64,000 nt of DNA from Mumia quercus (GCF_025506335.1 NZ_JANZYO010000001.1:342074-406073); one strand, 5' to 3'. Counted from the stretch's first letter, positions 42,798 through 51,795 are shown. Translations and numbers: made by a program. Notes: generated from the sequence alone by a model not told the origin.

Positions 42798-43979
42798 GTG
42801 GATCCGAACATCGCGTTCGCGTTCGGCACCGCGGTCGGCCTGCTGCTCGGGGTCGGGGTGGTGTGGGCGTGGCGCTACAGCGAGCGCCAGCACGAGGACG
42901 TCCCCGAGCGTCCGGAGCCCGAGGTGCCGCCCGGAGCCGACGACGTCCTCGCCGTGCTGCGCTCGTCGGTCGTCATCGTCGACGCCGCCGACCGGGTCGT
43001 GAAGGCGTCGGCTCCCGCGCACGCGATGGGCCTCCTCCAGGACACCCGCCTCGAGAGCGCGCTGCTGCGCGACCTGGTCCGCCTCGTCCGCCGGGACGGG
43101 CAGGTGCGCGAGGAGGAGCTCACCCTCGATCTGGGACGAGGAGGGCAGCGGCACGTGCTCGTACGGGTCGCCCCGTTGACGTCGCGGCTCGTCCTGGTGC
43201 TCGTCGAGGACCGGACCACCGAGCGTCGCGTCGAGATGATCCGTCGCGACTTCGTCGCCAACGTCAGCCACGAGCTCAAGACCCCGGTGGGCGCCCTCAA
43301 CCTGCTCGCCGAGGCGGTGGCCGAGGCACGTGACGACCCGGAGGCGGTCGTCCGCTTCAGCGGCCGCATGAAACGCGAGGGTGCACGCCTGACCCGCCTC
43401 GTCCAGCAGATCATCGAGCTCTCGCGGTTGCAGGGTGACGCCCTGGTCGACGACCCGTACGAGGTCGACGTCGCGGCGATGATCGAGACCGCGGCCGAGC
43501 GCAACGCCGTCGACGCCGAGGCGCGGGGGATCGAGGTGACGACACGCTGCGACGACGAGCTGTTCGTCCTGGGCGACGGCGAGCAGCTGCTCCAGGCCGT
43601 CAACAACCTCGTCGAGAACGCCGTCGCGTACTCCGAGAGCGGGACCCGCGTCACGATCGAAGCCGCCGCGGAGGGGGACGAGGTCAGGATCACCGTCCGG
43701 GACCAGGGCGTCGGCATCGCCGAGGCCGAGCTGGAGCGGATCTTCGAGCGCTTCTACCGGGTCGACCCCGCGCGGGCGCGCAGCACCGGCGGCACCGGCC
43801 TGGGTCTCTCGATCGTCAAGCACGTCGCCGCCAGCCATGCCGGGCAGGTCGAGGTCTGGAGCGAGCCCGGAGAGGGCTCGTCGTTCACCCTCGTGCTGCC
43901 TGCAGCCGCTCGTACCCGCGAGCACGACGAGCTCCGTGCTCGTCCCCAGACCGCCCCGATCCAGGAGGTCCGACCGTGA
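42798..43979 (+). CDS. senX3: phosphate-sensing histidine kinase SenX3-like
   Basis: A 393-residue sensor kinase for phosphate limitation, acting with RegX3 and PhoU. One N-terminal hydrophobic helix (about residues 4-21), a PAS-like region (about 45-125), then HisKA with FVANVSHELKTPVGALNLL (phosphorylated His near 158), N box NNLVENAVAYS, G1 DQGVGI and G2 GGTGLGLSIVKH. Mycobacterial SenX3 has two membrane helices; only one is obvious here. GTG 42798 is set by the promoter and the immediate start of the helix. The stop overlaps regX3 as GTGA. Confidence 0.93.
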   Translation: MDPNIAFAFGTAVGLLLGVGVVWAWRYSERQHEDVPERPEPEVPPGADDVLAVLRSSVVIVDAADRVVKASAPAHAMGLLQDTRLESALLRDLVRLVRRDGQVREEELTLDLGRGGQRHVLVRVAPLTSRLVLVLVEDRTTERRVEMIRRDFVANVSHELKTPVGALNLLAEAVAEARDDPEAVVRFSGRMKREGARLTRLVQQIIELSRLQGDALVDDPYEVDVAAMIETAAERNAVDAEARGIEVTTRCDDELFVLGDGEQLLQAVNNLVENAVAYSESGTRVTIEAAAEGDEVRITVRDQGVGIAEAELERIFERFYRVDPARARSTGGTGLGLSIVKHVAASHAGQVEVWSEPGEGSSFTLVLPAAARTREHDELRARPQTAPIQEVRP

Positions 43980-44656
43980 CCCGTGTGCTCGTCGTCGAGG
44001 ACGAGGAGAGCTACCTCGACGCCCTCTCGTACGTCTTGCGCAAGGAGGGCTTCGAGGTGGCGATCGCGACCGACGGCCACGCCGCGCTCGAGGAGTTCGA
44101 CCGCAGCGGCGCCGACATCGTGCTCCTCGACCTCATGCTTCCGGGGATCAGCGGGACGGAGGTCTGCCGCAAGCTCCGGGCCTCCTCCTCCGTGCCCGTG
44201 ATCATGGTGAGCGCGAAGGACTCGGAGGTCGACAAGGTCGTGGGCCTCGAGCTCGGTGCCGACGACTACGTCACCAAGCCGTACAGCCCGCGCGAGCTGG
44301 TCGCCCGGATCCGGGCGGTGCTGCGCCGCGGAGGCGACTCCGGCGTCGGGGACGACACGGCGCTCGAGGTCGGGCGGGTCCGCATGGACGTCGACCGGCA
44401 CGTGGTCACCGTCGACGGCGAGGAGGTGCGCCTGCCGCTGAAGGAGTTCGAGCTGCTGGAGCTCTTCTTGCGCAACGTCGGCCGGGTGCTGACCCGCGGC
44501 CAGCTCATCGACCGCGTGTGGGGCTCGGACTACGTGGGCGACACCAAGACCTTGGACGTTCACGTGAAGCGGCTTCGGGCCAAGGTCGAGCCCGACCCGT
44601 CGCGGCCTGCCACCTTGGTGACCGTACGAGGGCTCGGCTACAAGTACGAGGCCTAG
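43976..44656 (+). CDS. regX3: phosphate-response regulator RegX3-like (OmpR family)
   Basis: A 226-residue response regulator. The receiver domain has EDEE near residue 8, the phospho-acceptor Asp in IVLLDLMLPG near 51, and Lys in DDYVTKPYSP near 101. The C-terminal winged helix has LPLKEFELLELFLRN and DVHVKRLRAKVE. The GTG start follows AGGAGGT, a strong ribosome site, and overlaps the senX3 stop. It should bind the repeats at 42687-42736. The order phoU / senX3-regX3 is the phosphate-starvation module. Confidence 0.95.
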   Translation: MTRVLVVEDEESYLDALSYVLRKEGFEVAIATDGHAALEEFDRSGADIVLLDLMLPGISGTEVCRKLRASSSVPVIMVSAKDSEVDKVVGLELGADDYVTKPYSPRELVARIRAVLRRGGDSGVGDDTALEVGRVRMDVDRHVVTVDGEEVRLPLKEFELLELFLRNVGRVLTRGQLIDRVWGSDYVGDTKTLDVHVKRLRAKVEPDPSRPATLVTVRGLGYKYEA

Positions 44657-44673
44657 CTGTCCGCGCCAGGTCC

Positions 44674-44703
44674 TAGGCTGACCGTATGAGGTTGAGCGCA
44701 TGA
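44674..44703 (+). promoter_or_regulatory. promoter plus five-codon leader ORF before nfo
   Basis: TAGGCT (44674-44679) is followed 6 nt later by ATG 44686, which opens a five-codon frame (M-R-L-S-A) ending in TGA 44701-44703. That stop overlaps the endonuclease IV ATG at 44700 as ATGA. The layout suggests a leaderless mini-ORF coupled to nfo. Confidence 0.5.
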
Positions 44704-45494
44704 CGACCCGGATCGGGACCCACGTCGACCAGGAGCACCCCTTCGACGACGCCGCGCGCGTCGGCGCGGACGTGGTCCAGATGTTCCTGGGCAACCCACA
44801 GAGCTGGAAGTGGCCGAAGTACGAGTACGCCGGTGGTGCCGACGCGCTGCGTGCCGACTCCGAGACCAAGGACGTCCCGCTGTACGTCCACGCGCCCTAC
44901 CTGCTCAACGTGGCGAGCCTCAACAACCGTGTCCGCATCCCCAGCCGCAAGCTCGTCCAGAACGCCGTGGACGGTGCCGCCGCGATCGGTGCCAAGGGCG
45001 TGATCCTGCACGGCGGGTACGTCGACTCCGAGGCCGACCTCGACAAGGGGTTCGACAACTGGCGCAAGGCGGTAGAGGCGATCGACGCGAAGGTGCCGAT
45101 CCTCCTCGAGAACACCGCTGGCGGCGACTACTCGATGGCGCGGCGCTTCGACCGGATCGCCCGTACGTGGGAGGCGATCCAGGCCGGCGGCGCAGGTGAC
45201 TCCTGGGGGTTCTGCCTCGACACCTGCCACGCGTGGGCCGGCGGCATCGAGCTCGACGGGATCGTCGACCGGATCCGTTCTGTCACGGGCCGGATCGACC
45301 TCGTCCACTGCAACAACAGCAGGGACGCGTTCGACTCAGGGGCCGACCGTCACGCCCACCTCACCGAGGGGAAGATCCCGCCGGAGCTGCTCGTCGAGGT
45401 CGTCCGTCAGGCCGGTGCGCCGGTCATCATCGAGACGCACGCCGACGACAAGACCGGCGACGACATCAGCTGGCTGCGCGAGCAGCTCGGCTGA
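44700..45494 (+). CDS. nfo: deoxyribonuclease IV (AP endonuclease)
   Basis: Base-excision repair enzyme that cuts 5' to abasic sites, TIM-barrel with three metal ions. 264 residues. Metal ligands appear in order: His in YVHAPYLLN (about residue 63), His in [10 protein letters not shown], Glu in [21 protein letters not shown] (Asp and His), [17 protein letters not shown] and IIETHAD. The ATG overlaps a five-codon leader ORF. Its neighbour regX3 ends 43 nt upstream. The downstream lipoprotein gene is convergent. Confidence 0.93.
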   Translation: MTTRIGTHVDQEHPFDDAARVGADVVQMFLGNPQSWKWPKYEYAGGADALRADSETKDVPLYVHAPYLLNVASLNNRVRIPSRKLVQNAVDGAAAIGAKGVILHGGYVDSEADLDKGFDNWRKAVEAIDAKVPILLENTAGGDYSMARRFDRIARTWEAIQAGGAGDSWGFCLDTCHAWAGGIELDGIVDRIRSVTGRIDLVHCNNSRDAFDSGADRHAHLTEGKIPPELLVEVVRQAGAPVIIETHADDKTGDDISWLREQLG

Positions 45495-45507
45495 GGGAGG
45501 GCCTGGC

Positions 45508-46098
45508 TCAGTTGCCCTCGGGCGCTTCGGTGGTCTCGGTGGGCTGCGGGAGGCCCTCCTCCTCCAGCTGCTCCTCGTCGGCCTGCTCCTCGGCGTCGGT
45601 CGCCTCGGCCGGCGCCGGGGTCGCGACGGAGTCGTACATCGACGTGCGGGTCACGATCGGGACCTGCATCTCGACGTCGCCGGCGTTGACGAAGCTCATC
45701 ACGATGTTGAGGAACTGCCCGGCGAAGAGCTCGTCACCCGCGATCACGACCTGCGGCTTGGTGCCGAGGTGGGCGAGGCGACGCGCGGGCGTGGAGAACG
45801 GGCCCTCGAAGGTGACCTCGACCGGCGTGCCGGCGAGCGTCGCAGCGTCGACGGTGACGAGGCGGTCGGTCTGCAGGGCCTGGTTGACGAGGCCTGCGGA
45901 GAGCGTCGCCGAGCCGTCCTCGTTCTTCACGAAGAGCGCGTTCAGCACCTCGACGTCCGTCGAACGGTTGTTGGTGCCGATCGCCGCCTGGTAGACGGCG
46001 CTGGTCTGGGCGTTGAATCCGGTGCCGCACCCGGCGAGGACGAGGGCGAGGCCCGCGGCGACGACGGCGACGAGAGCGCGGCGGGAGCGAGTGTGCAC
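45508..46098 (-). CDS. LpqE-like secreted lipoprotein
   Basis: A 196-residue protein with a lipoprotein signal: basic HTRSRR start, hydrophobic core and lipobox LVLAGC, the Cys near residue 23. The mature part (ALFVKNEDGSATLSAGLVNQ, ITRTSMYD-like end) suggests a beta-rich fold resembling copper-chaperone (PCuAC)-type domains, but the Met/His copper ligands are not evident. The C-terminus is a long acidic Glu/Ala/Thr tail. lpqE is divergent from carD in mycobacteria, as here. GTG 46098 places the signal peptide correctly. Function unknown. Confidence 0.8.
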   Translation of the reverse strand: MHTRSRRALVAVVAAGLALVLAGCGTGFNAQTSAVYQAAIGTNNRSTDVEVLNALFVKNEDGSATLSAGLVNQALQTDRLVTVDAATLAGTPVEVTFEGPFSTPARRLAHLGTKPQVVIAGDELFAGQFLNIVMSFVNAGDVEMQVPIVTRTSMYDSVATPAPAEATDAEEQADEEQLEEEGLPQPTETTEAPEGN

Positions 46099-46352
46099 AG
46101 ACCCGACCCTTTCGTGAGGGAGCACAGCGGTAGGAGCATGGCGCGTCGCATGCACGACACGGCCCTGCACAGCCTATCTTCGGGTGCTCCGAGGCGTGCG
46201 ACGAGGTCCGCGGAGGGTACGCCCACGCGCGTGCGCCTGCCACTGGAATCCTGCTTTGTCAAGTCACGATCCGGCCTCTGACCTGCATAAACGATCCTGG
46301 CGGCGTTGGGAGCCCGTGTTACCCTAGTCACCTAAGAAAGGGCTATGGACAT
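46099..46352. promoter_or_regulatory. 254-nt divergent regulatory region of the lipoprotein gene and carD
   Basis: This gap separates the two divergent genes. On the carD side TACCCT lies at 46320-46325 and AAAGGG about 12 nt before the ATG, so carD has a leader of roughly 20 nt with a ribosome site, unlike many neighbours. TTGTCA at 46256-46261 is an isolated -35-like hexamer. I see no RNA gene or clear operator. Confidence 0.4.
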
Positions 46353-46838
46353 ATGACTTTCACTGTTGGCGAAACGGTTGTCTACCCCAATCACGGTGCG
46401 GCGGTCATCGAGGACATCGAAGTCCGGACGATCAAGGGCGAGGAGCGCCAGTACCTCGTGCTCCGCATCGTCGCCCAGAACGATCTCGTCGTACGGGTGC
46501 CGGCGTGCAACCTCGACCTGGTCGGTGTGCGCGACGTGGTGGACAAGGACGGACTGGACCGGGTCTTCGGTGTGCTTCGGGCGGAGCACGCGGAGGAGCC
46601 GACCAACTGGTCCCGTCGCTACAAGGCAAACCTCGAGAAGCTCCACTCCGGCGACGTCATGAAGGTCGCCGAGGTTGTGCGCGACCTGTGGCGCCGCGAG
46701 CGTGACCGGGGGCTCTCTGCGGGCGAGAAGCGGATGCTGGCGAAGGCACGCCAGATCCTCGTCTCCGAGCTCGCGCTGGCTGAGAACACCAACGAGGACA
46801 AGGCCGAGACGCTGCTCGACGAGGTGCTCGCGTCCTGA
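46353..46838 (+). CDS. carD: CarD-family RNA-polymerase-binding transcription factor
   Basis: A 161-residue essential actinobacterial regulator that binds the beta subunit and stabilises open complexes at promoters such as rRNA. Residues 1-60 form the Tudor-like RNAP-interaction domain ([36 protein letters not shown]). Residues 65-161 are the helical DNA-binding domain with [14 protein letters not shown] and [20 protein letters not shown], which contains the conserved Trp-side helix (NWSRR). In mycobacteria carD is followed by ispD-ispF; here a nirD-like gene follows instead. Confidence 0.96.
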   Translation: MTFTVGETVVYPNHGAAVIEDIEVRTIKGEERQYLVLRIVAQNDLVVRVPACNLDLVGVRDVVDKDGLDRVFGVLRAEHAEEPTNWSRRYKANLEKLHSGDVMKVAEVVRDLWRRERDRGLSAGEKRMLAKARQILVSELALAENTNEDKAETLLDEVLAS

Positions 46839-46872
46839 GCCCGGGGTGTGGGGCCACGCGCCACATCGTTAC

Positions 46873-46910
46873 GACGGAGCCGCTCCCGTTCCTGACGGGG
46901 CGGCTCCGTC
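46873..46910 (+). terminator. intrinsic terminator after carD
   Basis: A 10-bp perfect outer stem (46873-46882 with 46901-46910) continues inward for six more pairs around one bulged T, with a 5-nt loop TCCTG. It lies 35 nt past the carD stop. Confidence 0.75.
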
Positions 46911-46973
46911 GCGTGTACGGGGTTTGTTTTCCGCGGTGTTGCGTGACGTAATCCTCACGAAATCCGCAGTGCC

Positions 46974-46985
46974 TAGCGTCACGGC
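46974..46985 (+). promoter_or_regulatory. leaderless-type promoter of the nirD-like gene
   Basis: TAGCGT at 46974-46979 precedes ATG 46986 by 6 nt; no ribosome-binding sequence is present. Confidence 0.6.
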
Positions 46986-47339
46986 ATGGCGACGTCGAGC
47001 GGGGTGGCGACCTGGGTCAAGGTGTGTGACGCCGGGGAGCTGGTCGTCGGCATCGGCGTCTCCGCGCTGGTCCGGGGCAAGCAGGTGGCCCTGTTCAAGA
47101 CCGGGGAGCGGAGTCTCCACGCCATCGGCAACCGTGATCCGTACGCGGGCACCCAGACCATGGCGCGGGGGCTGGTGGTGCAGCGCGACGGGCAGACGCT
47201 GCTGGCCGCGCCGGCCGGGCGCGAGCTGTTCGACCTCGAGACCGGGCAGTGCGTCGACGACCCGATGACGCGCGTCCCGACCTATCCGGTCCGGGTCGTC
47301 AACGGGTTCGTCGAGGTCTGCGTCACGACGCGGGCATGA
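46986..47339 (+). CDS. nirD: NirD-like Rieske-fold protein (orphan nitrite reductase small subunit)
   Basis: A 117-residue protein with the NirD pattern: [51 protein letters not shown] and a closing [12 protein letters not shown]. The Rieske Cys-His pairs are absent, as in assimilatory nitrite reductase small subunits (Rieske_2 type), so it carries no iron-sulfur cluster. No nirB or nitrate transporter is nearby; its large-subunit partner must be elsewhere if it works in nitrite reduction. It has its own promoter and occupies the place where ispD lies in mycobacteria. Confidence 0.82.
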   Translation: MATSSGVATWVKVCDAGELVVGIGVSALVRGKQVALFKTGERSLHAIGNRDPYAGTQTMARGLVVQRDGQTLLAAPAGRELFDLETGQCVDDPMTRVPTYPVRVVNGFVEVCVTTRA

Positions 47340-47802
47340 CCAGCGCGGTCGCGAGCGCGGCGGCGCCCTCGCCTCGGCCGGTCAGGCCGAGCCCGTCGGT
47401 GGTGGTGCCCGAGACGGTGACGGGAGCGCCGACCGCCTCGGACAGGACCTGCTCCGCCTCGGCACGTCGCGTGCCGACCTTCGGCCGGTTGCCGATCAGC
47501 TGCACAGCCACGTTCCCGATCTCGAAGCCCGCCTCGCGGACCCGGCGCGCGGTCTCGCGCAGGAACGCGACACCGGACGCGCCGGACCACTCGGGGTCGG
47601 CGGTGCCGTAGTTGCTGCCGAGGTCGCCGAGCCCGGCCGCGGACAGCAGGGCGTCGCAGGCGGCGTGGGCGACGACGTCGGCGTCGGAGTGGCCGGCCAG
47701 GCCGGCAGGCTCGTCGGGCCAGTGCAGGCCCGCGCACCACATCGGCCGCCCGGCCTCGTACGCGTGCACGTCGGTGCCGATTCCGGTACGCGGGATGCTC
47801 AC
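47323..47802 (-). CDS. ispF: 2-C-methyl-D-erythritol 2,4-cyclodiphosphate synthase
   Basis: MEP-pathway enzyme forming the cyclodiphosphate precursor of isoprenoids. 159 residues. Zinc ligands are in GTDVHAYE (Asp and His near residues 11-13) and [17 protein letters not shown] (His near 38); [13 protein letters not shown] and [17 protein letters not shown] are the remaining signatures. GTG 47802 is the start. It overlaps the convergent nirD-like gene by 17 nt. Its usual partner ispD is absent from the window. Confidence 0.95.
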   Translation of the reverse strand: MSIPRTGIGTDVHAYEAGRPMWCAGLHWPDEPAGLAGHSDADVVAHAACDALLSAAGLGDLGSNYGTADPEWSGASGVAFLRETARRVREAGFEIGNVAVQLIGNRPKVGTRRAEAEQVLSEAVGAPVTVSGTTTDGLGLTGRGEGAAALATALVMPAS

Positions 47803-47836
47803 CGGGCCATCATGCCGGACCCGCGCGGACGACCGG

Positions 47837-48055
47837 TCAGCTGCCGGAGAGCACCTCCGCGGCCGAGACGGTGCCGTGGCGGTCCTGGATGACGTCGGCG
47901 AGGCGGCGGACGTCGTCGTCGCCGAGCTCGACCCCGACCTCGTCGAGGCCTCGGCGCAGCTCCTCCTCGACCGTGCCCTCGGTGGCGCCGTCCTGCCAGG
48001 AGGTGACGCGGTCGACGACGGTCTGGATGGCGGTGAGCCTGTCGTTGTCAGTCAT
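47837..48055 (-). CDS. small acidic hypothetical protein
   Basis: A 72-residue soluble protein, strongly acidic and probably helical ([49 protein letters not shown]). No family is recognised. TAACCA lies 6 nt before the ATG at 48055, a weak match to the -10 spacing seen elsewhere. Codon usage is normal for the window. It sits between ispF and the secreted C39-like gene, all on the minus strand, with gaps of 34 and 50 nt. Confidence 0.6.
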   Translation of the reverse strand: MTDNDRLTAIQTVVDRVTSWQDGATEGTVEEELRRGLDEVGVELGDDDVRRLADVIQDRHGTVSAAEVLSGS

Positions 48056-48105
48056 GCCTGGTGGTTACCCAGCATCGCCGGTGACATGCCTAGGCGCTGG
48101 GCCGG

Positions 48106-49356
48106 TCACCAGGCGTGGCCCGGCAAGGACGGCAGCGCCTTGCCCGTACGGATCACGTACGCGGTGCCGCCGCTGCCGCGGATCCAGGCCCGTTCGAGCT
48201 GGTCGCGCCGGTAGACGCGCCGCACCGTGGACGGCCTGGCCGCTGCCGGGTCGTTGACGATCACGGCGCCGGTCGCGGTGAACCCCCGGATCACGACCAG
48301 GTGACCGGCGGTCGAGCTGATCGGTGCCCCCGTGAGGCCGCCGCGGCCGAAGCGGATCGACACCACGAGCGGGATCCCCGCTTTCACGATCGCCTCGGCG
48401 TCGCGCAGCGAGGTCAGCCGGGTGACGAACGCGTCGGTGCCTCGCGTGCCCGCGTACGCGGTGTTGAAGGCCCAGTTGCCGGTGCCGCGGTAGCGGTAGT
48501 CGTACGTCCTGCGGGCCCCGTGGACGACGTAGCGCTGCTTGAGGCCCTTGCGGACCCACGCGTACTGCGCCTTCGTCGGGCCCTTGCCGAGGCTGCGCAG
48601 TACCATCGTGGTCGCGGTCGGCGAGCACCAGGCGGCGCCGCCTCCGCCGTACTGGCGGTACTGGCCACGGTGCAGCATCTGCGAGTAGCGGCGTACCGGC
48701 AGCTCGACCGTGCGGGTCATCGTGGTCGCGGACACCGGGCGGCTGGCCTTCGCCGCGCGCGACGCCACGGCGCCGACCGACAGGACGCGCGGTGCGGAGC
48801 CTGCACCCTTTGCGCGCAGCAGGGTGACGCGCACCTGCCAGGCGCCGATCCGGTGACCGCCGTTGGCGCGGACGACGTCGGTGACGACCTTGGCGACGTC
48901 GTCGGTCTGGGCGGAGCCGGAGCGGCGCTTGTGGGTCGAGTCGCGCTCGGCCCACCGCGCGACGGTGTCCCAGCTGCCCGTACGGCCCGCGGTCGTACGG
49001 ACCCGGACCGCGACCACGACCGCCGAGCGGCCCGGCGTCCGCGCGTTCCAGGACGGGACGACCTCGTCGGCGCCGAAGCCGGTCGCGCGCCACGGCGACG
49101 TCCAGCGCGCGGTCTCGTACACCCGGCCACCGATCCGCGTGGCGCCGGTCGCCCGGCCGAACCGGATCGTTCCTGCGCTGACCGTCGTCCCTGCCTCCGC
49201 GCCGGCCTGAAGCTCAGCGGTCGACGACCACCGTGCCGACGCGACGCGTGCGGTCGCCGCGTGCGCGGGTGCGGTCAGCGTCGCCGCGGTGACCGCGCCA
49301 CCGGCGCACAGCAGAACCAGGCCCTTTCGGACGAATCCCCCCGATGTGATCAGCAT
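48106..49356 (-). CDS. secreted C39-like cysteine peptidase-fold protein
   Basis: A 416-residue exported protein: signal peptide in residues 1-33 (VRKGLVLLCAGGAVTAATLT, cleavage at AHA-A). Residues 35-220 are a beta-rich domain of unknown role. Residues about 225-416 resemble the peptidase C39-like/BtpA-type fold: GGGAAWCSPTATTMVL (Cys nucleophile), STAGHLVVIRGF (His) and AVIVNDPAA (Asn/Asp). Such actinobacterial proteins are annotated as C39-family but their substrates are unknown. TAGCAT is exactly 6 nt upstream of the ATG. Divergent from cysS. Confidence 0.82.
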   Translation of the reverse strand: MLITSGGFVRKGLVLLCAGGAVTAATLTAPAHAATARVASARWSSTAELQAGAEAGTTVSAGTIRFGRATGATRIGGRVYETARWTSPWRATGFGADEVVPSWNARTPGRSAVVVAVRVRTTAGRTGSWDTVARWAERDSTHKRRSGSAQTDDVAKVVTDVVRANGGHRIGAWQVRVTLLRAKGAGSAPRVLSVGAVASRAAKASRPVSATTMTRTVELPVRRYSQMLHRGQYRQYGGGGAAWCSPTATTMVLRSLGKGPTKAQYAWVRKGLKQRYVVHGARRTYDYRYRGTGNWAFNTAYAGTRGTDAFVTRLTSLRDAEAIVKAGIPLVVSIRFGRGGLTGAPISSTAGHLVVIRGFTATGAVIVNDPAAARPSTVRRVYRRDQLERAWIRGSGGTAYVIRTGKALPSLPGHAW

Positions 49357-49362
49357 CCGTCG

Positions 49363-49368
49363 ATGCTA
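49363..49368 (-). promoter_or_regulatory. leaderless-type -10 of the C39-like gene
   Basis: TAGCAT on the minus strand, 6 nt before ATG 49356. It lies 21 nt from the -10-like box of the divergent cysS gene. Confidence 0.6.
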
Positions 49369-49389
49369 AGCCGGTTCCGCGCCTGCCAC

Positions 49390-49402
49390 TACCCTTGTCA
49401 GC
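49390..49402 (+). promoter_or_regulatory. leaderless-type promoter of cysS
   Basis: TACCCT at 49390-49395 precedes GTG 49403 by 7 nt; no ribosome-binding sequence between them. Confidence 0.55.
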
Positions 49403-50851
49403 GTGACCCTGCGCCTCTACGACTCTGCGACGACGCAGACCCGCGACTTCGTGCCCCTCGTCGACGGACAGGTCGGCATCTACCACTGCGGGCTCACCGT
49501 CCAGGGTCCGCCGCACCTCGGCCACATCCGCAAGGAGGTGGTCTTCGACGTGCTGCGCCGCTGGCTGATGCACGAGGGCTACGAGGTGACGCTGGTCGCC
49601 AACGTCACCGACATCGAGGACAAGATCCTCGCCAAGGGCGCCGAGCAGGACCGGCCGTGGTGGTCGGTCGCGTACGAGAACGAGCGGGCGCTGCACGCCG
49701 CGTACGACGTGCTCGGCTGCCTCCCGCCGACGTACGAGCCGCGCGCCACCGGGCACGTCCCGGAGATCATCGAGCTCGTGGAGACGCTGATCGCCCGCGG
49801 CCACGCGTACGCGGCGCCGGACGGCTCCGGTGACGTCTACTTCGATGTGCGGTCGTGGCCGGACTACGGCGAGCTCTCGCGCCAGCGCATCGACGACATG
49901 CGCGACGCCGAGGACGCCGACCCGCGCGGCAAGCGCGACCCGCGCGACTTCGCCCTGTGGAAGGGGCACAAGGAGGGGGAGCCGGAGACGGCGTCGTGGC
50001 CCTCGCCATGGGGCCGTGGCCGCCCCGGCTGGCACATCGAGTGCTCGGCGATGGCCACGAAGTACCTCGGGTCGGAGTTCGACATCCACGGCGGCGGCAT
50101 CGACCTGCGCTTCCCGCACCACGAGAACGAGCTCGCGCAGGCCACCGCGGCGGGCATGCCGTTCGCGCGGCTGTGGATGCACAACCAGATGGTGCGCATC
50201 GGCGGCGAGAAGATGAGCAAGTCCGTCGGCAACTCGCTGCTCGTGAGCGAGGTCGTCAAGCGGTTCCGGCCCGTGGACGTGCGCTACTACCTCGTGGCGG
50301 CGCACTACCGCTCGGTCATCGACTACTCCGAAGAGGCGCTGACCGACGCCGCCACGACGTACCAGCGGATCGAGGGGTTCGTCCGCCGGGCGACCGAGGC
50401 CACGGGCGCCAGCACGGACCTCGCCGAGCTCGGTGGCGGGGTGACGCCGGGCTTCGCGGCGGCCATGGACGACGACCTCGCGATCCCGACAGCCCTGGCG
50501 CAGGTGCAGGAGCTCGTCCGCGACGGCAACAAGCAGCTCGCGGCCGGCGAGGAGCAGAAGTACGCCCTGGTGAGCACGCTCTCGGCCGTACGGCGCATGC
50601 TTGACGTGCTGGGGCTCGACCCGTACGCGCCGCACTGGGCCGGTGCCGGTGAGGGCGGCTCCGCCGAGCGCGCCGCGCTCGGCACGCTCGTGGACGCGCT
50701 GCTGGAGCAGCGTGCCCAGGCGCGGGCAGACAAGGACTTCGCGACCGCCGACCGGGTGCGTGACCAGCTCAAGGCAGCCGGCGTCGAGGTCGAGGACACA
50801 CCCGCGGGACCACGCTGGTCCGTCGGCGGGACTGAGAGGCAGGAGAGCTGA
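49403..50851 (+). CDS. cysS: cysteinyl-tRNA synthetase
   Basis: Class I synthetase of 482 residues charging tRNA-Cys. The HIGH signature appears as [15 protein letters not shown] near residue 35, the zinc ligands include Cys in [11 protein letters not shown] and [13 protein letters not shown] with HHENELAQ, and KMSKS is in [13 protein letters not shown] near 269. A helical anticodon domain closes the protein. GTG 49403 is the start. The final base of the stop is the first base of the rlmB ATG, as in mycobacterial cysS-Rv3579c. Confidence 0.96.
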   Translation: MTLRLYDSATTQTRDFVPLVDGQVGIYHCGLTVQGPPHLGHIRKEVVFDVLRRWLMHEGYEVTLVANVTDIEDKILAKGAEQDRPWWSVAYENERALHAAYDVLGCLPPTYEPRATGHVPEIIELVETLIARGHAYAAPDGSGDVYFDVRSWPDYGELSRQRIDDMRDAEDADPRGKRDPRDFALWKGHKEGEPETASWPSPWGRGRPGWHIECSAMATKYLGSEFDIHGGGIDLRFPHHENELAQATAAGMPFARLWMHNQMVRIGGEKMSKSVGNSLLVSEVVKRFRPVDVRYYLVAAHYRSVIDYSEEALTDAATTYQRIEGFVRRATEATGASTDLAELGGGVTPGFAAAMDDDLAIPTALAQVQELVRDGNKQLAAGEEQKYALVSTLSAVRRMLDVLGLDPYAPHWAGAGEGGSAERAALGTLVDALLEQRAQARADKDFATADRVRDQLKAAGVEVEDTPAGPRWSVGGTERQES

Positions 50852-51795
50852 TGGCCGGCAACAGCCAGCGCCGCGGCGCGATCAACAAGAGCAGGAAGGG
50901 ACCCGCCGTCGGCACGGGGGGTCACCGCAAGCGCGGGCTGGAGGGCAAGGGGCCGACCCCCAAGGCCGAGGAGCGCCCGAACCACAAGAAGTACAAGATG
51001 GCGAAGGCGGCCGAGAAGCGCCGCCCGCAGGCGCCCCGCAAGCGCGGCGACGAGTCCGAGTGGGCCGCCGGGCGCAACTCCGTCCTGGAGGTGCTGCGGG
51101 CCGACGTCCCCGTCTCGACGCTCTACATCGCCGAAGGCATCGATCGCGACGACCGCGTCCGCGAGATCCTCGCGATCGCCGTCGATCGCAGGCTCTCGAT
51201 CCTCGAGGCGACCAAGGCCGAGCTCGACCGCTTCACCGACCGGGCCGTCCACCAGGGGGTCGCGGCCAAGCTGCCGCCGTACGAGTACGCCCACCCGGAC
51301 GACCTGCTCGCCGCGGCACGAGAGGCGGGGGAGACCCCGCTGATCGTGGTCGTCGACAGCGTCACCGACCCGCGCAACCTTGGCGCCATCATCCGCAGCG
51401 CGTCGGGGTTCGGCGCCCACGGCGTCGTGATCCCCGAGCGCCGCGCCGCCGGGATGACCGCGTCGGCCTGGAAGACGTCGGCGGGTGCGGCCGCCCGCGT
51501 CCCTGTCGCCCGTGCGACGAACCTGACGCGCCAGCTCAAGGCGTACGCCGACGAGGGCCTGATGATCGCCGGCCTCGCCGCCGACGGAGAGGTCTCGCTC
51601 CCCGACCTGGACCTTGCGGACGGGCCGCTCGTGCTCGTCGTCGGGAGCGAGGGCAAGGGGCTGTCGCGCCTGGTCGCCGAGACCTGCGACGTGCTCGTCT
51701 CGATCCCGATGGCCTCGTCGCTGGAGTCGCTCAACGCGGGTGTCGCCGCCGGGATCGCGCTGTACGCGATCGACCAGAGGCGCACTGAGGCCTGA
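50851..51795 (+). CDS. rlmB: 23S rRNA (guanosine-2'-O-)-methyltransferase RlmB/TrmH-family SPOUT enzyme
   Basis: AdoMet-dependent 2'-O-methyltransferase of 314 residues. Residues 1-60 are a Lys/Arg-rich extension (KRGLEGKGPTPKAEERPNHK) common in actinobacterial members. The substrate-binding domain starts at WAAGRNSVLEVLR; the SPOUT knot contains DSVTDPRNLGAIIRSA, VLVVGSEGKGL and IPMASSLESLNAGVA (motifs 1-3). In E. coli RlmB modifies G2251 of 23S rRNA; the exact target here is inferred. Overlaps cysS by one base. Confidence 0.93.
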   Translation: MAGNSQRRGAINKSRKGPAVGTGGHRKRGLEGKGPTPKAEERPNHKKYKMAKAAEKRRPQAPRKRGDESEWAAGRNSVLEVLRADVPVSTLYIAEGIDRDDRVREILAIAVDRRLSILEATKAELDRFTDRAVHQGVAAKLPPYEYAHPDDLLAAAREAGETPLIVVVDSVTDPRNLGAIIRSASGFGAHGVVIPERRAAGMTASAWKTSAGAAARVPVARATNLTRQLKAYADEGLMIAGLAADGEVSLPDLDLADGPLVLVVGSEGKGLSRLVAETCDVLVSIPMASSLESLNAGVAAGIALYAIDQRRTEA

